Source: Aminobacter aganoensis (lineage in GTDB: Bacteria; Pseudomonadota; Alphaproteobacteria; Rhizobiales; Rhizobiaceae). Taken from it: 64,000 bases of DNA. This document shows, one piece after another, positions 45,223-54,228 of this stretch (position 1 is the stretch's first letter; each line of letters opens with the position of its first letter). The DNA lies in contig NZ_JACHOU010000003.1 of the NCBI RefSeq assembly GCF_014206975.1, positions 310,001 to 374,000 on the forward strand, written 5' to 3'. The translations under genes and the position numbers were made by a program. Below the pieces are notes generated by a model. That model was not told the origin of the DNA. It was given only the letters and a program-made list of their open reading frames with translations, and did no database searches.

Positions 45223-45246
45223 GCCCCGGTTTTCGGGGCCTTTCTT
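45223..45246 (+). terminator. Rho-independent terminator after irr
   Basis: GCCCCG / CGGGGC stem with loop GTTTT, followed by CTTTCTT, 11 bases after the irr stop. Confidence 0.75.
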
Positions 45247-45323
45247 CATAATCGGCAGGTTTCTTCGCGGGCATCGCATTGGCGCGCGTTCCGAGAACGC
45301 GCGGCATGACCGGAGCCTGGCGG

Positions 45324-45881
45324 TCAGTTCTCGATGCTTTCGCCGGGGTATGCCCCCCAGACCTGCGACTGGTTGAGCCATCCGCTGGTCCCGGCAAAGC
45401 TCATTTCGCACCATTGGCCGTTGCACTGCTTGATCGAGCCGATCACGCCCGGGTCGATGACGGCCACGGTGCGCGCACCCTGCTCGGGCTTGGCGAGAAG
45501 GTTGAGCTGCGCCGGCTTGCCGCGCTGCCATGGTGCCGTCATCGCCGTGCGGTGGCCCGACAGCAGCGACTGGTTGATCCAGCCCTCGGCACCCTCTGAG
45601 TCGCGCACGCGGCGCCAGTTGTCATATTCCTGGATGATCTCCATCGGCAGGCCCGGCTTGAGATAGAGCCAGTCGACCGGGTAGTTGACGCCGGGGCCGA
45701 TGCGCGAATTGACCTTGCCGGATTTCAGGCTGACGAATCGCGGCAGCGGCAGTCCGCTCGGCCCGAGCCTGACGTCCTGGGCCGCCACGGCGGGGCCCAC
45801 CAGGGCGGCATTCGGTGAAACGAAAGCAATGCCGATCAGGGCTGCGCTGACGGCCAGGCGGAGCGACGCGGAACCAGACAC
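45324..45881 (-). CDS. Exported SH3-domain protein
   Basis: A 185-residue protein with an N-terminal signal peptide (RLAVSAALIGIAFVSPNA, cleavage probably after AVAA near 34). Two SH3b/SH3_4-like repeats follow: VNSRIGPGVNYPVDWLYLKP with WRRVRDSEGAEGWINQSLLS, then PEQGARTVAVIDPGVIGSIK with WCEMSFAGTSGWLNQSQVWG. Such proteins bind cell-wall or periplasmic partners. GTG 45881 is taken as the start. It converges with irr and diverges from the dehydrogenase gene. Confidence 0.85.
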   Translation of the reverse strand: MSGSASLRLAVSAALIGIAFVSPNAALVGPAVAAQDVRLGPSGLPLPRFVSLKSGKVNSRIGPGVNYPVDWLYLKPGLPMEIIQEYDNWRRVRDSEGAEGWINQSLLSGHRTAMTAPWQRGKPAQLNLLAKPEQGARTVAVIDPGVIGSIKQCNGQWCEMSFAGTSGWLNQSQVWGAYPGESIEN

Positions 45882-46040
45882 TTCCGTAACCTCTGTTTGA
45901 ATTCGGGCCCTTTGCGCGGGCACCCTTTTTCTTTGTCTTCGGCGGCACTGCTTGTTACACAGATTACCGCTCAGTGATCGGTTCCCAGTTTCGCCGGTCT
46001 TGGTTAAAGAGGTCTCAACGAGATCTTCGTCGAGGATAGA

Positions 46041-47042
46041 ATGGCCGGTCGAAAAAAGCCTCTCGTCGTCATTACGCGCAAGCTGCCCGACCAGGTCGAG
46101 ACGCGGATGCGCGAATTGTTCGACGCGCGCCTGAATGTCGACGACCGGCCGATGACCCAGCCGGAGCTGGTGGCGGCGGTCAAGGAGGCCGACGTGCTGG
46201 TGCCGACGGTCACCGACACCATCGATGCGGCTCTGATCGAGCAGGCCGGGCCGAACCTCAAGCTGATCGCCAATTTCGGCAACGGCGTCGACAAGATCGA
46301 CGTCACCGCGGCTGCAAAGCGCGGCATCACCGTCACCAACACGCCAAACGTGCTGACCGAAGACACGGCCGACATGGCCATGGCGCTGATGCTCGCCGTG
46401 CCGCGCCGTCTGACCGAGGGCGCCAGCGTTCTCACCAGCGAGAAGAAATGGGCCGGCTGGTCGCCGACATGGATGCTTGGCCGCCGCATCGGCGGCAAGC
46501 GGCTCGGCATCGTCGGCATGGGCCGCATCGGCACCGCCGTTGCTCGCCGCGCCAAGGCCTTTGGTCTGTCGATCCACTACCACAATCGCCACCGCGTGCT
46601 GCAGTCGGTGGAAGACGAATTGGAGGCGACCTACTGGGAAAGCCTCGACCAGATGCTCGCCCGCATGGACATCATCTCGATCAACTGTCCCTCGACGCCG
46701 GCGACCTTCCATCTGCTGTCGGGCCGCAGGCTGGCGCTGATGCAGCCGCACGCCTACCTCGTCAACATCGCCCGCGGCGACATCATCGACGAGGATGCGC
46801 TGGTGAAGATGCTGCAGGACGGCAAGCTGGCCGGCGCGGCCCTCGACGTCTTCGAGCATGAGCCGGCGGTCAACCACAAGCTGCTCAAGCTCGCCGCCAA
46901 GGGCAAGGTGGTGCTGTTGCCGCACATGGGCTCGGCCACCATCGAAGGCCGCATCGACATGGGCGAGAAGGTCATCATCAACATCCGCGCGCATGTCGAC
47001 GGCCACCGCCCGCCCGACCGCGTGCTGCCGCTGAGGACCTGA
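46041..47042 (+). CDS. D-isomer-specific 2-hydroxyacid dehydrogenase (glyoxylate/D-glycerate dehydrogenase type)
   Basis: A 333-residue NAD(P)H-dependent dehydrogenase. The Rossmann motif GMGRIGTAVARR is at about 156-167, catalytic Arg in VNIARGD, Glu in FEHEPAVN and His in LLPHMGSATIEG. FGNGVDKIDV is typical of the glyoxylate reductase/D-glycerate dehydrogenase branch. The basic MAGRKKPLVVITRKLP start is normal. Monocistronic. The exact substrate is not determined. Confidence 0.9.
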   Translation: MAGRKKPLVVITRKLPDQVETRMRELFDARLNVDDRPMTQPELVAAVKEADVLVPTVTDTIDAALIEQAGPNLKLIANFGNGVDKIDVTAAAKRGITVTNTPNVLTEDTADMAMALMLAVPRRLTEGASVLTSEKKWAGWSPTWMLGRRIGGKRLGIVGMGRIGTAVARRAKAFGLSIHYHNRHRVLQSVEDELEATYWESLDQMLARMDIISINCPSTPATFHLLSGRRLALMQPHAYLVNIARGDIIDEDALVKMLQDGKLAGAALDVFEHEPAVNHKLLKLAAKGKVVLLPHMGSATIEGRIDMGEKVIINIRAHVDGHRPPDRVLPLRT

Positions 47043-47125
47043 GCCTCCGTCCCAGGCTTGCGCTGCCGGCCCGCCGGGCCGGGGCTTGCTGTCCAGGACT
47101 GAGCTTCGCCTTATAGGTTCGCGCT

Positions 47126-47236
47126 GCCCCTCATCCCCTACCGGACCTTCTCCCCGTAAGAACGGGGAGAAGGATGCTTGCCGCAACGCCAACGCCCCCC
47201 CTCTCCCCGTTTTTCACGGGGAGAGGGTAAGGGTGA
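47126..47236. repeat. Double hairpin region between convergent genes
   Basis: CCTTCTCCCCG/CGGGGAGAAGG at 47146-47173 and CCCTCTCCCCG/CGGGGAGAGGG at about 47200-47226, with a GCCCCTCATCCCCTACCGG lead-in. The second has TTTTT in the loop. Repeat family as elsewhere in the window; here it may end transcripts from both sides. Confidence 0.6.
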
Positions 47237-47250
47237 CGGGCAGCGTCGAG

Positions 47251-47667
47251 CTAGCCGGAAAAGCTGACCTCGCCGTCCGCGCCAACCCTCACCGACTTGC
47301 CTCTAAAGCTGCCGAAAGCATCGCGCGGCAGTCTCACCGCCACCGGGGTCTGCCAGCCCATCTCGCGCGCCACGATCAGCCCGAGCAGCAGGATGGCGTC
47401 GGGCTCGTGCAGCACCAGCGCCGCCGGCGCATGGCCGGCGTGGACCAGTTCCATCAGCACCGCCGACGCCGAAGACGAGCCGATGGTGCCGGGCAGGAAC
47501 AGCACCGTGCCGGCAATGCCTTGGCCACATTCGGGGTGGCGCACGTCGGCGATGCGGCCGGATTTCGGATCGACCCCGCCCCAGAAGCTGATCGGCGCCG
47601 ACAGGATCAATGCCCGGCCTTCGCCAGCCTGGCCGGGAACCAGGATTTCGGCCCGCACCGAACTCAT
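47251..47667 (-). CDS. Aconitase X small subunit (DUF126)
   Basis: A 138-residue swivelling-domain protein, the small subunit of split (type II) aconitase X. ALILSAPISFWGGVDPKSGR and GTVLFLPGTIGSSSASAVLM, with the conserved Ser-rich loop, define DUF126. It overlaps the large-subunit gene by 4 bp. In bacteria AcnX enzymes characterised so far dehydrate cis-3-hydroxy-L-proline; no hydroxyproline genes flank it here. Confidence 0.9.
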   Translation of the reverse strand: MSSVRAEILVPGQAGEGRALILSAPISFWGGVDPKSGRIADVRHPECGQGIAGTVLFLPGTIGSSSASAVLMELVHAGHAPAALVLHEPDAILLLGLIVAREMGWQTPVAVRLPRDAFGSFRGKSVRVGADGEVSFSG

Positions 47668-48917
47668 CGCCCGGTCCCCGCAAACAGCGGCTTGCCGGCG
47701 ACGGCGCTTTCGACGCAATCGGCGAGCGAGCCATACAGCACGGCATAGCCGGTGTTGCCCGGCGCATAATGGGCGAATTTTCCCGAATTGGTCATCAGCA
47801 CGCCGCCCGACCGGTCGGGCAGGATCGGCGTCACCACCACGCAGGTGTCAGCGACGATCATCACGCCCAGGGCTTCCAGCGCCTTGCGCCTGCCGTCGCG
47901 GTCGAGCGCGGCCAGCACATGCCGGCCGGTGCAGGCGTGGATCGGTACGGCCAGCTTGCGGTCGGCTATCAGCCGCTCGAGCGCGTCGAACTCGGCAAGC
48001 GACAGGTGCGGGCTGCCGATGGCGACGGCGTCGATGCGGTCCGCACCTTGCGCGGTCGACAAGCGCGCCTGCGCCGCGGACACCATGTCCGGCGTGACGC
48101 GGATCGTGGCGTCGGGCGCGATGCCGCCCAGCGCCGTCTCGGCATCGGGCGCCTCGGGTGTCACGCCAGCGATATGAAACAGGCCGACGGCGCCGGACGA
48201 TGCGGCTGCCGCACCGAATGCCTTGAGCGCGTCTTCGCCCGGATCGCGCGCGACGCCTGAGACCACGCCGATGGAGCCGCCGACCTCGCGGCCATAGAGG
48301 CTGCCGAGCACCGGCCAGGCGATCTCGGACGCCATGAAGGCCGGGGGCAGGGCGGAAACGTCGAACACCAGGGTGGCCCGCCTGTTCTCGGGCCGGTGCA
48401 GGCCATAGTGGGGCGCCCGGCCGGATATGGCGCAGGCGATGTCGAGGAAGTCGCCGTAGCGGTTGGTGCGCGCGCCGAGCACCGAATTGCAGAACACCAC
48501 GGCATTCGATTCGCCCCAGGCGACGTCGCTGCCGAATGCCGGGCGATGCCCGGCCTGATAGGGCGCGCAGGTCCAGCTCTGCTCGCAGCCGAGCTTGCGG
48601 TAGGCGTCCATCATCCGCCGCGCCATCGAACGTTGCGGTTCTTCGAGCCTGACACGCGAGCAGCCCATGAGGTCGAGCGCGCCGACATTGAGCGTCGCGC
48701 GCACCGCCACCCGTGCCCCGCCATCGACCAGCCTCTCGGCGAACAGCGTGCCCGAATCGCCGTGATAGAGCGCACCGTCGATATGCGCCGAGGCGACCGG
48801 GATCAGCCTGGGCGCGCCGAGCAGGGCGGCACTTTCGGCGACGATGCGCATCGCCATCGCGGCCCCGTCCGCGCCGCCGGCGATCCGCCGCTCGTTCGCG
48901 GTGAGTTCGAGGCTCAA
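47664..48917 (-). CDS. Aconitase X catalytic (large) subunit (DUF521)
   Basis: A 417-residue protein. It carries the DUF521 segments SAHIDGALYHGDSGTLFAE, TLNVGALDLMG and WGESNAVVFCNSVLGARTNR with a conserved Cys for the iron-sulfur cluster, plus TCVVVTPILPDRSGGVLMTN. Start is TTG at 48915-48917, overlapping the stop of the acetyltransferase gene (TTGA); there is no ATG at this place. Probable activity is cis-3-hydroxy-L-proline dehydratase; archaeal relatives act on mevalonate 5-phosphate. It is the sixth gene of an uninterrupted dnaA-to-acnX run. Confidence 0.88.
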   Translation of the reverse strand: MSLELTANERRIAGGADGAAMAMRIVAESAALLGAPRLIPVASAHIDGALYHGDSGTLFAERLVDGGARVAVRATLNVGALDLMGCSRVRLEEPQRSMARRMMDAYRKLGCEQSWTCAPYQAGHRPAFGSDVAWGESNAVVFCNSVLGARTNRYGDFLDIACAISGRAPHYGLHRPENRRATLVFDVSALPPAFMASEIAWPVLGSLYGREVGGSIGVVSGVARDPGEDALKAFGAAAASSGAVGLFHIAGVTPEAPDAETALGGIAPDATIRVTPDMVSAAQARLSTAQGADRIDAVAIGSPHLSLAEFDALERLIADRKLAVPIHACTGRHVLAALDRDGRRKALEALGVMIVADTCVVVTPILPDRSGGVLMTNSGKFAHYAPGNTGYAVLYGSLADCVESAVAGKPLFAGTGR

Positions 48918-49393
48918 GCGAGTGGCTTCCGGTAGGTGATCGAGGTCGCCCGGTCGTAGCCGTCATGCGCCGTGCGCTCGACTTCGACGAAGCCCATCCT
49001 GGCGAAGGTGGCGTGGTTGGACTCGAGCTCGATCCGGGTCTGCAGTTCGAGCGTGGGCTTGCCTTGAGCGATGGCGTGGCGTTCGGCCGCCTGCATCAGC
49101 GCCCGGCCGATGCCCGTGCCGCGCGCGCCGTCGTCGACGGCCAGCTTGCCGACATAGAAGGCGTCGGTGCGCTCGGCGGCGAAGATGCAGCCGGCGAGCC
49201 GTCCGTCCAGCGTGGCGATGAAGCAGGTTTCGCCCCTGGCCTTGTCGCGCAGACTGGCAGGCGTCAGCCGATGCGCCGAGGACGGCGGGTCGATGACGCC
49301 GTCCATGTAGGCGAAGGAGCGCATGATCAGCTCGAAAAGCTCGTCCCAGGCCGAAAAGCCCTCGGGCAGGCGGGTGACGGTCAGCTCGGCCAT
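48914..49393 (-). CDS. GNAT-family N-acetyltransferase
   Basis: A 159-residue GNAT enzyme. Acetyl-CoA motif A is KLAVDDGARGTGIGRALMQAA (R/Q-x-x-G-x-G/A = ARGTGIG), and motif B is NHATFARMGFVEVERTAHDG. The start ATG is 2 bp after the moeB-like stop, and its stop overlaps the AcnX start, so it is part of the same transcript. The acceptor is unknown. Confidence 0.85.
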   Translation of the reverse strand: MAELTVTRLPEGFSAWDELFELIMRSFAYMDGVIDPPSSAHRLTPASLRDKARGETCFIATLDGRLAGCIFAAERTDAFYVGKLAVDDGARGTGIGRALMQAAERHAIAQGKPTLELQTRIELESNHATFARMGFVEVERTAHDGYDRATSITYRKPLA

Positions 49394-49395
49394 CG

Positions 49396-50154
49396 TCAGG
49401 GCGCCTTGTAGCGCACCGTGTCGAACCGGGCGCCGAGCGCATCGTAGAGCAGCAGACGGCCGACCAGCGGCTCGCCGATGCCGGTGATCAGCTTGAGCGC
49501 CTCCATAGCCTGCAAGGTTCCGATCACGCCGGTCAGCGCGCCGAGCACCCCGGCTTCGGCGCAGGACGGCACCAGCCCGGCCGGCGGCGGCTCGGGAAAC
49601 AGGTCGCGATAGGTCGGGTTCTTGCGGCCATCGGCATTTGTCTCGAACGGCTTCAGCACGGTGATCGAGCCGTCGAATCGCCCGACCGCAGCGTGTACGA
49701 GCGGCCGCTTCACTTCGGCAGCGGCATCGGCGACGGCATAACGTGTCTCGAAATTGTCGGAGCCGTCGATGACCATGTCGTAGCCAGCGATCAGCCCGGC
49801 GGCATTGTCGGGCGTCAGCCGCATCTCGTGCAGCTCGACCGTCACATGCGGGTTGATGCGCAGGATCGTGGCCTTGGCGCTTTCTGCCTTGGAGGCGCCG
49901 ACCGATTGTGTGTCGTGGATCACCTGGCGCTGCAGGTTGGACAGCGAGACATGGTCGTCGTCGACGATGCCGAGCGTGCCGACGCCGGCGGCGGCGAGAT
50001 ATTCGAGCACCGGCGCGCCGAGTCCGCCGGCGCCGATCACCAGCACACGGGCGCGCTTCAGCTTCTGCTGGCCCGGGCCGCCGATCTCCGGCAGCACGAT
50101 GTGGCGGGCGTAGCGTTCGAGTTCTTCGGGCGAAAGCGGGGCGGACTGGTTCAT
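49396..50154 (-). CDS. moeB: MoeB/ThiF-family adenylyltransferase (HesA type)
   Basis: A 252-residue E1-like enzyme that adenylates the C-terminal Gly of MoaD- or ThiS-like carriers. ATP loop VIGAGGLGAPVLEYLAAAGV (about 38-57), DDDHVSLSNLQRQ with the Arg finger, and SDNFETRYAVAD. It has PSCAEAGVLGA but lacks both Cys-x2-Cys pairs that bind zinc in E. coli MoeB, and ends before the usual PxCxxCG tail. Whether it serves molybdopterin or thiamine synthesis is not shown by context. 31 bp after recF. Confidence 0.85.
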   Translation of the reverse strand: MNQSAPLSPEELERYARHIVLPEIGGPGQQKLKRARVLVIGAGGLGAPVLEYLAAAGVGTLGIVDDDHVSLSNLQRQVIHDTQSVGASKAESAKATILRINPHVTVELHEMRLTPDNAAGLIAGYDMVIDGSDNFETRYAVADAAAEVKRPLVHAAVGRFDGSITVLKPFETNADGRKNPTYRDLFPEPPPAGLVPSCAEAGVLGALTGVIGTLQAMEALKLITGIGEPLVGRLLLYDALGARFDTVRYKAP

Positions 50155-50185
50155 GCCGCAACCATATCGCCGAGCGTTCTGCTTG

Positions 50186-51361
50186 TCAGTCGCCTTCCGT
50201 CGCGCGAACGCTGCCGTGGTCGACTGTCAGGAACTGCGCCCGGCCGGCGAGGCTGGAAAACAGCGCCGGCTCGGTGCCGGTCATGAAGGCCTGGCAGTTG
50301 AGGTCCTCGAGGATTTCAAACAGTGCGGCGCGCCGTCCGGCGTCGAGATGGGCGGCGATCTCGTCGAGCAGCAGGATGGGGGCAGCACCTGCCATTTCGC
50401 CGGTCAGCCGCGCGTGCGAAATGACGATGCCGACCAGCAAAGCCTTTTGCTCGCCGGTCGAGCACAGTTCGGCCGGCATCGACTTGGGCCGATGGCGCAC
50501 GACGAGGTCGGAGCGGTGCGGACCTTCCAGCGTGCGCCCCGCCGCCCGGTCGCGCTCGCGGCCGCCGGCGAGAGCCTGGCGGAAGCGCTCCTCCAGTTCC
50601 ACTGCCGGCATGTTGCCGATGCTTTGCTCCAGCGTTCCGGAAAGTGCCAGCTCCGCCTGCGGGAAGGGGCCGGTCTCGGGCATGCGGCCGATCATGGCGG
50701 TGAGCAGGCGCACCATCTCGACGCGGGCGGCGGCGATCGCGGCCCCGGTCTCGGCCATCTGGATCTCGATCGCATCGAACCAGGCGTTGTCGCGGCGGTC
50801 TTCGGCCAGCAGCCGGTTGCGGCCGCGCATCGCCTTTTCGTAGTCGAGCGCGCGCTGGCCGTGGGCGGGGTCGATCGCCAGCACCAGCCGGTCGAGGAAG
50901 CGCCTGCGGTCGCCGGTCGGCCCGGTGAACAGCGCGTCCATCGATGGCGTCAGCCAGACCACGCGCAGCCATTCGAGCATGTCGTCGGCCGATCTGGCAT
51001 TGGCGCCGTTGATGCGCACGCGCCGGCCAGCCTCGCCTGCGGCTTCCGGTGCGGTGCCCGTGCCGATCTCGACGTCGCCGAACGGCCCTTCGATGCCGGC
51101 ATGCACGGCAAAGCCGCCGGCACTGCCTTCGCGCGCCACGTCGGGGTAGGGCGCGCGGCGCAAGCCGCGTCCCGGCGTCAGAAACGAGATCGCTTCGAGC
51201 AGATTGGTCTTGCCGGCGCCGTTGTCGCCTGTGAACACCACCGGGCCGGGCCTGAGGTCGAGCGCAAGCGAGGTGTAGTTGCGGAAATCCGTAAGCATGA
51301 GCTTACGGATATGCGTCGAGGGGGTGCGTTTTCGTTCGCCCCCCGGTTCCAGGCCTGGCAC
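50186..51361 (-). CDS. recF: DNA replication/repair protein RecF
   Basis: A 391-residue SMC-like ATPase that loads RecA at gaps. Walker A is GDNGAGKTNLLEAI (about 45-58), signature STGEQKALLVGI, Walker B ILLLDEIAAHLD. The GTG at 51361 gives 391 residues and a 13-bp spacing from dnaN; a start nearer to LTDFRNYTS (ATG about 51300) would give a length nearer some homologues. Follows dnaA-dnaN in the usual order. Confidence 0.93.
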   Translation of the reverse strand: MPGLEPGGERKRTPSTHIRKLMLTDFRNYTSLALDLRPGPVVFTGDNGAGKTNLLEAISFLTPGRGLRRAPYPDVAREGSAGGFAVHAGIEGPFGDVEIGTGTAPEAAGEAGRRVRINGANARSADDMLEWLRVVWLTPSMDALFTGPTGDRRRFLDRLVLAIDPAHGQRALDYEKAMRGRNRLLAEDRRDNAWFDAIEIQMAETGAAIAAARVEMVRLLTAMIGRMPETGPFPQAELALSGTLEQSIGNMPAVELEERFRQALAGGRERDRAAGRTLEGPHRSDLVVRHRPKSMPAELCSTGEQKALLVGIVISHARLTGEMAGAAPILLLDEIAAHLDAGRRAALFEILEDLNCQAFMTGTEPALFSSLAGRAQFLTVDHGSVRATEGD

Positions 51362-51374
51362 GGGCGTGGGTGCG

Positions 51375-52493
51375 CTACACGCGCATCGGCATCAGCACGT
51401 AGAGAGCGTTCTCGTCGGCTGTGTCGTGGATGAGCGTGGGGGAGCCGGCATCGGCCAGCATGAAGCGCGCCTCGCTGCCCGAGAGCTGGGCGGCGACGTC
51501 GAGCAGGTATTTGGCGTTGAAGCCGATTTCGATCGGGTCGGCCGAATAGTCGGCGGCGAGCTCTTCGGTGGCACTGCCCGAATCGGGGTTGTTGACGGCA
51601 AGCGTCACCAGCCCGTCGGCGATCGACAGCTTCACGGCGCGGCCGCGCTCGGACGAGATCGTCGAGACGCGGTCGACGGCCGCGGCAAAGCTCTGGCGGT
51701 CGATGACCAGCTTCTTGTCGTTGCCGCTCGGAATGACGCGCTGGTAGTCGGGGAAGGTGCCGTCGATCAGCTTCGAGGTCAGAATCACGCCGCCGATGGT
51801 CAGGCGGATCTTGGTGTCGGAAAGCTCGGTCGTCACCGCCACGTCGGGCGTGTCGATCAGCTTCTGCAGCTCGCTGACCGTCTTGCGCGGAATGATGATG
51901 CCCGGCATGCCTTCCGAGCCGGCCGGGGCCTCGACCTCGGCGCGGGCCAGGCGGTGGCCGTCGGTGGCGACCGCGCGCAGCATCAGCTTGCCGCCGCTTT
52001 CATGCGTGTGCAGGTAGATGCCGTTGAGGTAGTAGCGCGTCTCCTCGGTGGAGATGGCAAACTGCGTCTTGTCGATCAGGCCCTTGAGCGCCTGGGCGTC
52101 GAGCCGGAAGATATGCGAGAAGGTGCCGGCCGAAAGCTCGGGGAAGTCCGACTGCGGCAGGCACTGCAGGCGGAAGCTCGAACGGCCCGACACCACCGAC
52201 ATGGCGTTGCCGTCGTCGTCGGTCCTCAACATCACTTCGGCGCCGTCGGGCAGCTTGCGCACGATGTCGTAGAGCAGGTGGGCGGGAACGGTGGTCGCGC
52301 CGCCCTGCTCGACATTTGCCGGCGTAGCTTCCGAAACCTCGAGGTCGAGGTCGGTTGCCTTGAGCTCGAGGCTCGCGCCATCGGCCTGCAGCAGCACGTT
52401 GGAGAGAATCGGGATCGTGTTTCGCCGTTCCACCACGCGATGCACGTGGTTCAGCGACTTCAACAGGTTGGAGCGTTCCAGGATAACACGCAT
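51375..52493 (-). CDS. dnaN: DNA polymerase III beta subunit (sliding clamp)
   Basis: A 372-residue clamp with three repeated domains. The N terminus is MRVILERSNLLKSLNHVHRV and the C-terminal MPMRV ending is standard. TDGHRLARAE marks domain 2. ATG at 52493 gives exactly the normal alphaproteobacterial length; the open frame before it is intergenic. 202 bp separate it from dnaA, so it may have its own promoter. Confidence 0.97.
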   Translation of the reverse strand: MRVILERSNLLKSLNHVHRVVERRNTIPILSNVLLQADGASLELKATDLDLEVSEATPANVEQGGATTVPAHLLYDIVRKLPDGAEVMLRTDDDGNAMSVVSGRSSFRLQCLPQSDFPELSAGTFSHIFRLDAQALKGLIDKTQFAISTEETRYYLNGIYLHTHESGGKLMLRAVATDGHRLARAEVEAPAGSEGMPGIIIPRKTVSELQKLIDTPDVAVTTELSDTKIRLTIGGVILTSKLIDGTFPDYQRVIPSGNDKKLVIDRQSFAAAVDRVSTISSERGRAVKLSIADGLVTLAVNNPDSGSATEELAADYSADPIEIGFNAKYLLDVAAQLSGSEARFMLADAGSPTLIHDTADENALYVLMPMRV

Positions 52494-52695
52494 GACGAAA
52501 CAGGCTCGCTTATTTGAAGGTGCGGGCTCACGGGCTCGAATGCGCCCGGGAAAGCCCGCAACACGATCGGAATGGTGCCGAGTCTGACAGTAAAAAGTGC
52601 GGAAAGGCAAGCCCGCGCAGCCATTCCAGGGCGGTTGCGCGGGCGTTCTGGGGATAAGTGGCGGGCGTCGATCGGTCGCCGCCGCCATCCGGCCG

Positions 52696-54228
52696 TCAGG
52701 CCTGGTCGTTGATCAGCCTGCGCAGCAGTTCGAGTTCCTGCGCCAGCGTGTTGTCGCCGCCGGAAAGGTCCTCGATCTTGCGCACGGCGTGCAGCACCGT
52801 GGTGTGGTCGCGGCCGCCGAAACGCCGGCCGATCTCGGGCAGCGAGCGCGGCGTCATGACCTTCGACAGATACATGGCGATCTGGCGCGGCTTGACGATG
52901 GTGCGGGTGCGGCGGTTCGACAGGAGCTCCGTCTTCGACACGTTGTAGTGGCGCGCGACGATGCGCTGGATGTCTTCGATGCGCACGCGCTTGGGCTCGC
53001 CCGAGCGGTAGATATGGCCGAGGATCTCGTCGATCCTCTCGATCGACAGCTGCGGTTCGAACGACTGGCGGAAGATCAGCTGGTTGAACGCGCCTTCCAG
53101 CTCGCGGCCGCTGCCGGTGACGGTGCGGGCGACATGGGCGAGGATCTCCTCGTCGATGGCGAGGTTCGGGTCTTCGTTCTTGGCGCCGGCAAAGCGCAGC
53201 TTGAGCATGCCAAGGCGCATGCCGAAGTCAGGCGCCGACATTTCGAGCGCGACGCCGCCATTGAGGCGCGAACGCACGCGCGGCTCGAGCGATTCCAGCT
53301 CCGCCGGCGGACGGTCGGCGGCGACCACGACCTGCTTGGCCGAGTCGAGCAGCATGTTGATGAGGTGGCAGAACTCGTGCTGGATCGACTTGCCCTGCAG
53401 GAACTGCATGTCGTCGATGATCAGAAGGTCGATGTCGCGCAGCTGCTCCTTGAGCGTTAGCGCGTTGTTGTCGCGGATCGCGGTCGCAAAACGCCACATG
53501 AAGTATTCGGCCGTCAGGTAGACGACGCGCGACTTCGGGTTCTGGCGCAGCGACTCGGCGGCGATTGCCTGGAGCAGGTGCGTCTTGCCGAGGCCGACCG
53601 TGGCATGAAGGAACAGCGGGTTGAAGCGCGAGTTCGATTCCGCCACCGCGCGCGCCGCTGCCAGCGCCACGCGATTGGAGGGGCCTTCGACGAAGGACTG
53701 GAACGTGTAGCGCGGATCGAGCGGCGAGCCGAGAACGCTCTGCTTGAACTCCGCGTCCGCCGTGCCGTTGCGGGCAGGGGCGGGGCGCTCGGTGCGTCCG
53801 GCTGCCACCGTGCTGGTGGCCAGGGCCGTCTGAGCCTGGCGCACCGGCTTGCGCAGTGCCGTGGCTTCGGTCTCCACCCCGGGACGTACCTGACGTGTGG
53901 CCGTGCGGATGATGATTTCGAGCTTCAGCAGTTCGGGTTCTTCCTGCCGCCACAGCTCGGAAATCAGATCCAGATAGTGGCTGTTGATCCAGGAACGCAG
54001 GAATGCCGTCGGCACCGAAAGGCGCACGACGCCCTTCGAGGTTTCCGCAAGCTTCATGCGGCCGAACCAGCTCGAGAATACTTCACTGCCCAGGCGAACC
54101 TGGAGCTGCGTCTTGACCCGGTCAAAATTCTTCTCTGCGGCGCTGGTTGCTGCCACTTCGTTCCCCTCGATCAGTTCGCCGGTAAAAAGAAAGCCCGCAT
54201 TTGCTTCCCTTTCGATGCCGCTTTGCAT
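52696..54228 (-). CDS. dnaA: Chromosomal replication initiator protein DnaA
   Basis: A 510-residue AAA+ initiator. Domain I (about 30-110) has [20 protein letters not shown]; domain II is a variable Arg/Ala/Thr linker (about 115-165). Domain III has Walker [13 protein letters not shown], with Ala where the first Gly of the P-loop usually is, and Walker [13 protein letters not shown]. Domain IV has the DnaA signature [15 protein letters not shown]. The N-terminal extension before domain I ([20 protein letters not shown]) is long; a downstream start is possible. The gene heads dnaA-dnaN-recF. Confidence 0.96.
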   Translation of the reverse strand: MQSGIEREANAGFLFTGELIEGNEVAATSAAEKNFDRVKTQLQVRLGSEVFSSWFGRMKLAETSKGVVRLSVPTAFLRSWINSHYLDLISELWRQEEPELLKLEIIIRTATRQVRPGVETEATALRKPVRQAQTALATSTVAAGRTERPAPARNGTADAEFKQSVLGSPLDPRYTFQSFVEGPSNRVALAAARAVAESNSRFNPLFLHATVGLGKTHLLQAIAAESLRQNPKSRVVYLTAEYFMWRFATAIRDNNALTLKEQLRDIDLLIIDDMQFLQGKSIQHEFCHLINMLLDSAKQVVVAADRPPAELESLEPRVRSRLNGGVALEMSAPDFGMRLGMLKLRFAGAKNEDPNLAIDEEILAHVARTVTGSGRELEGAFNQLIFRQSFEPQLSIERIDEILGHIYRSGEPKRVRIEDIQRIVARHYNVSKTELLSNRRTRTIVKPRQIAMYLSKVMTPRSLPEIGRRFGGRDHTTVLHAVRKIEDLSGGDNTLAQELELLRRLINDQA

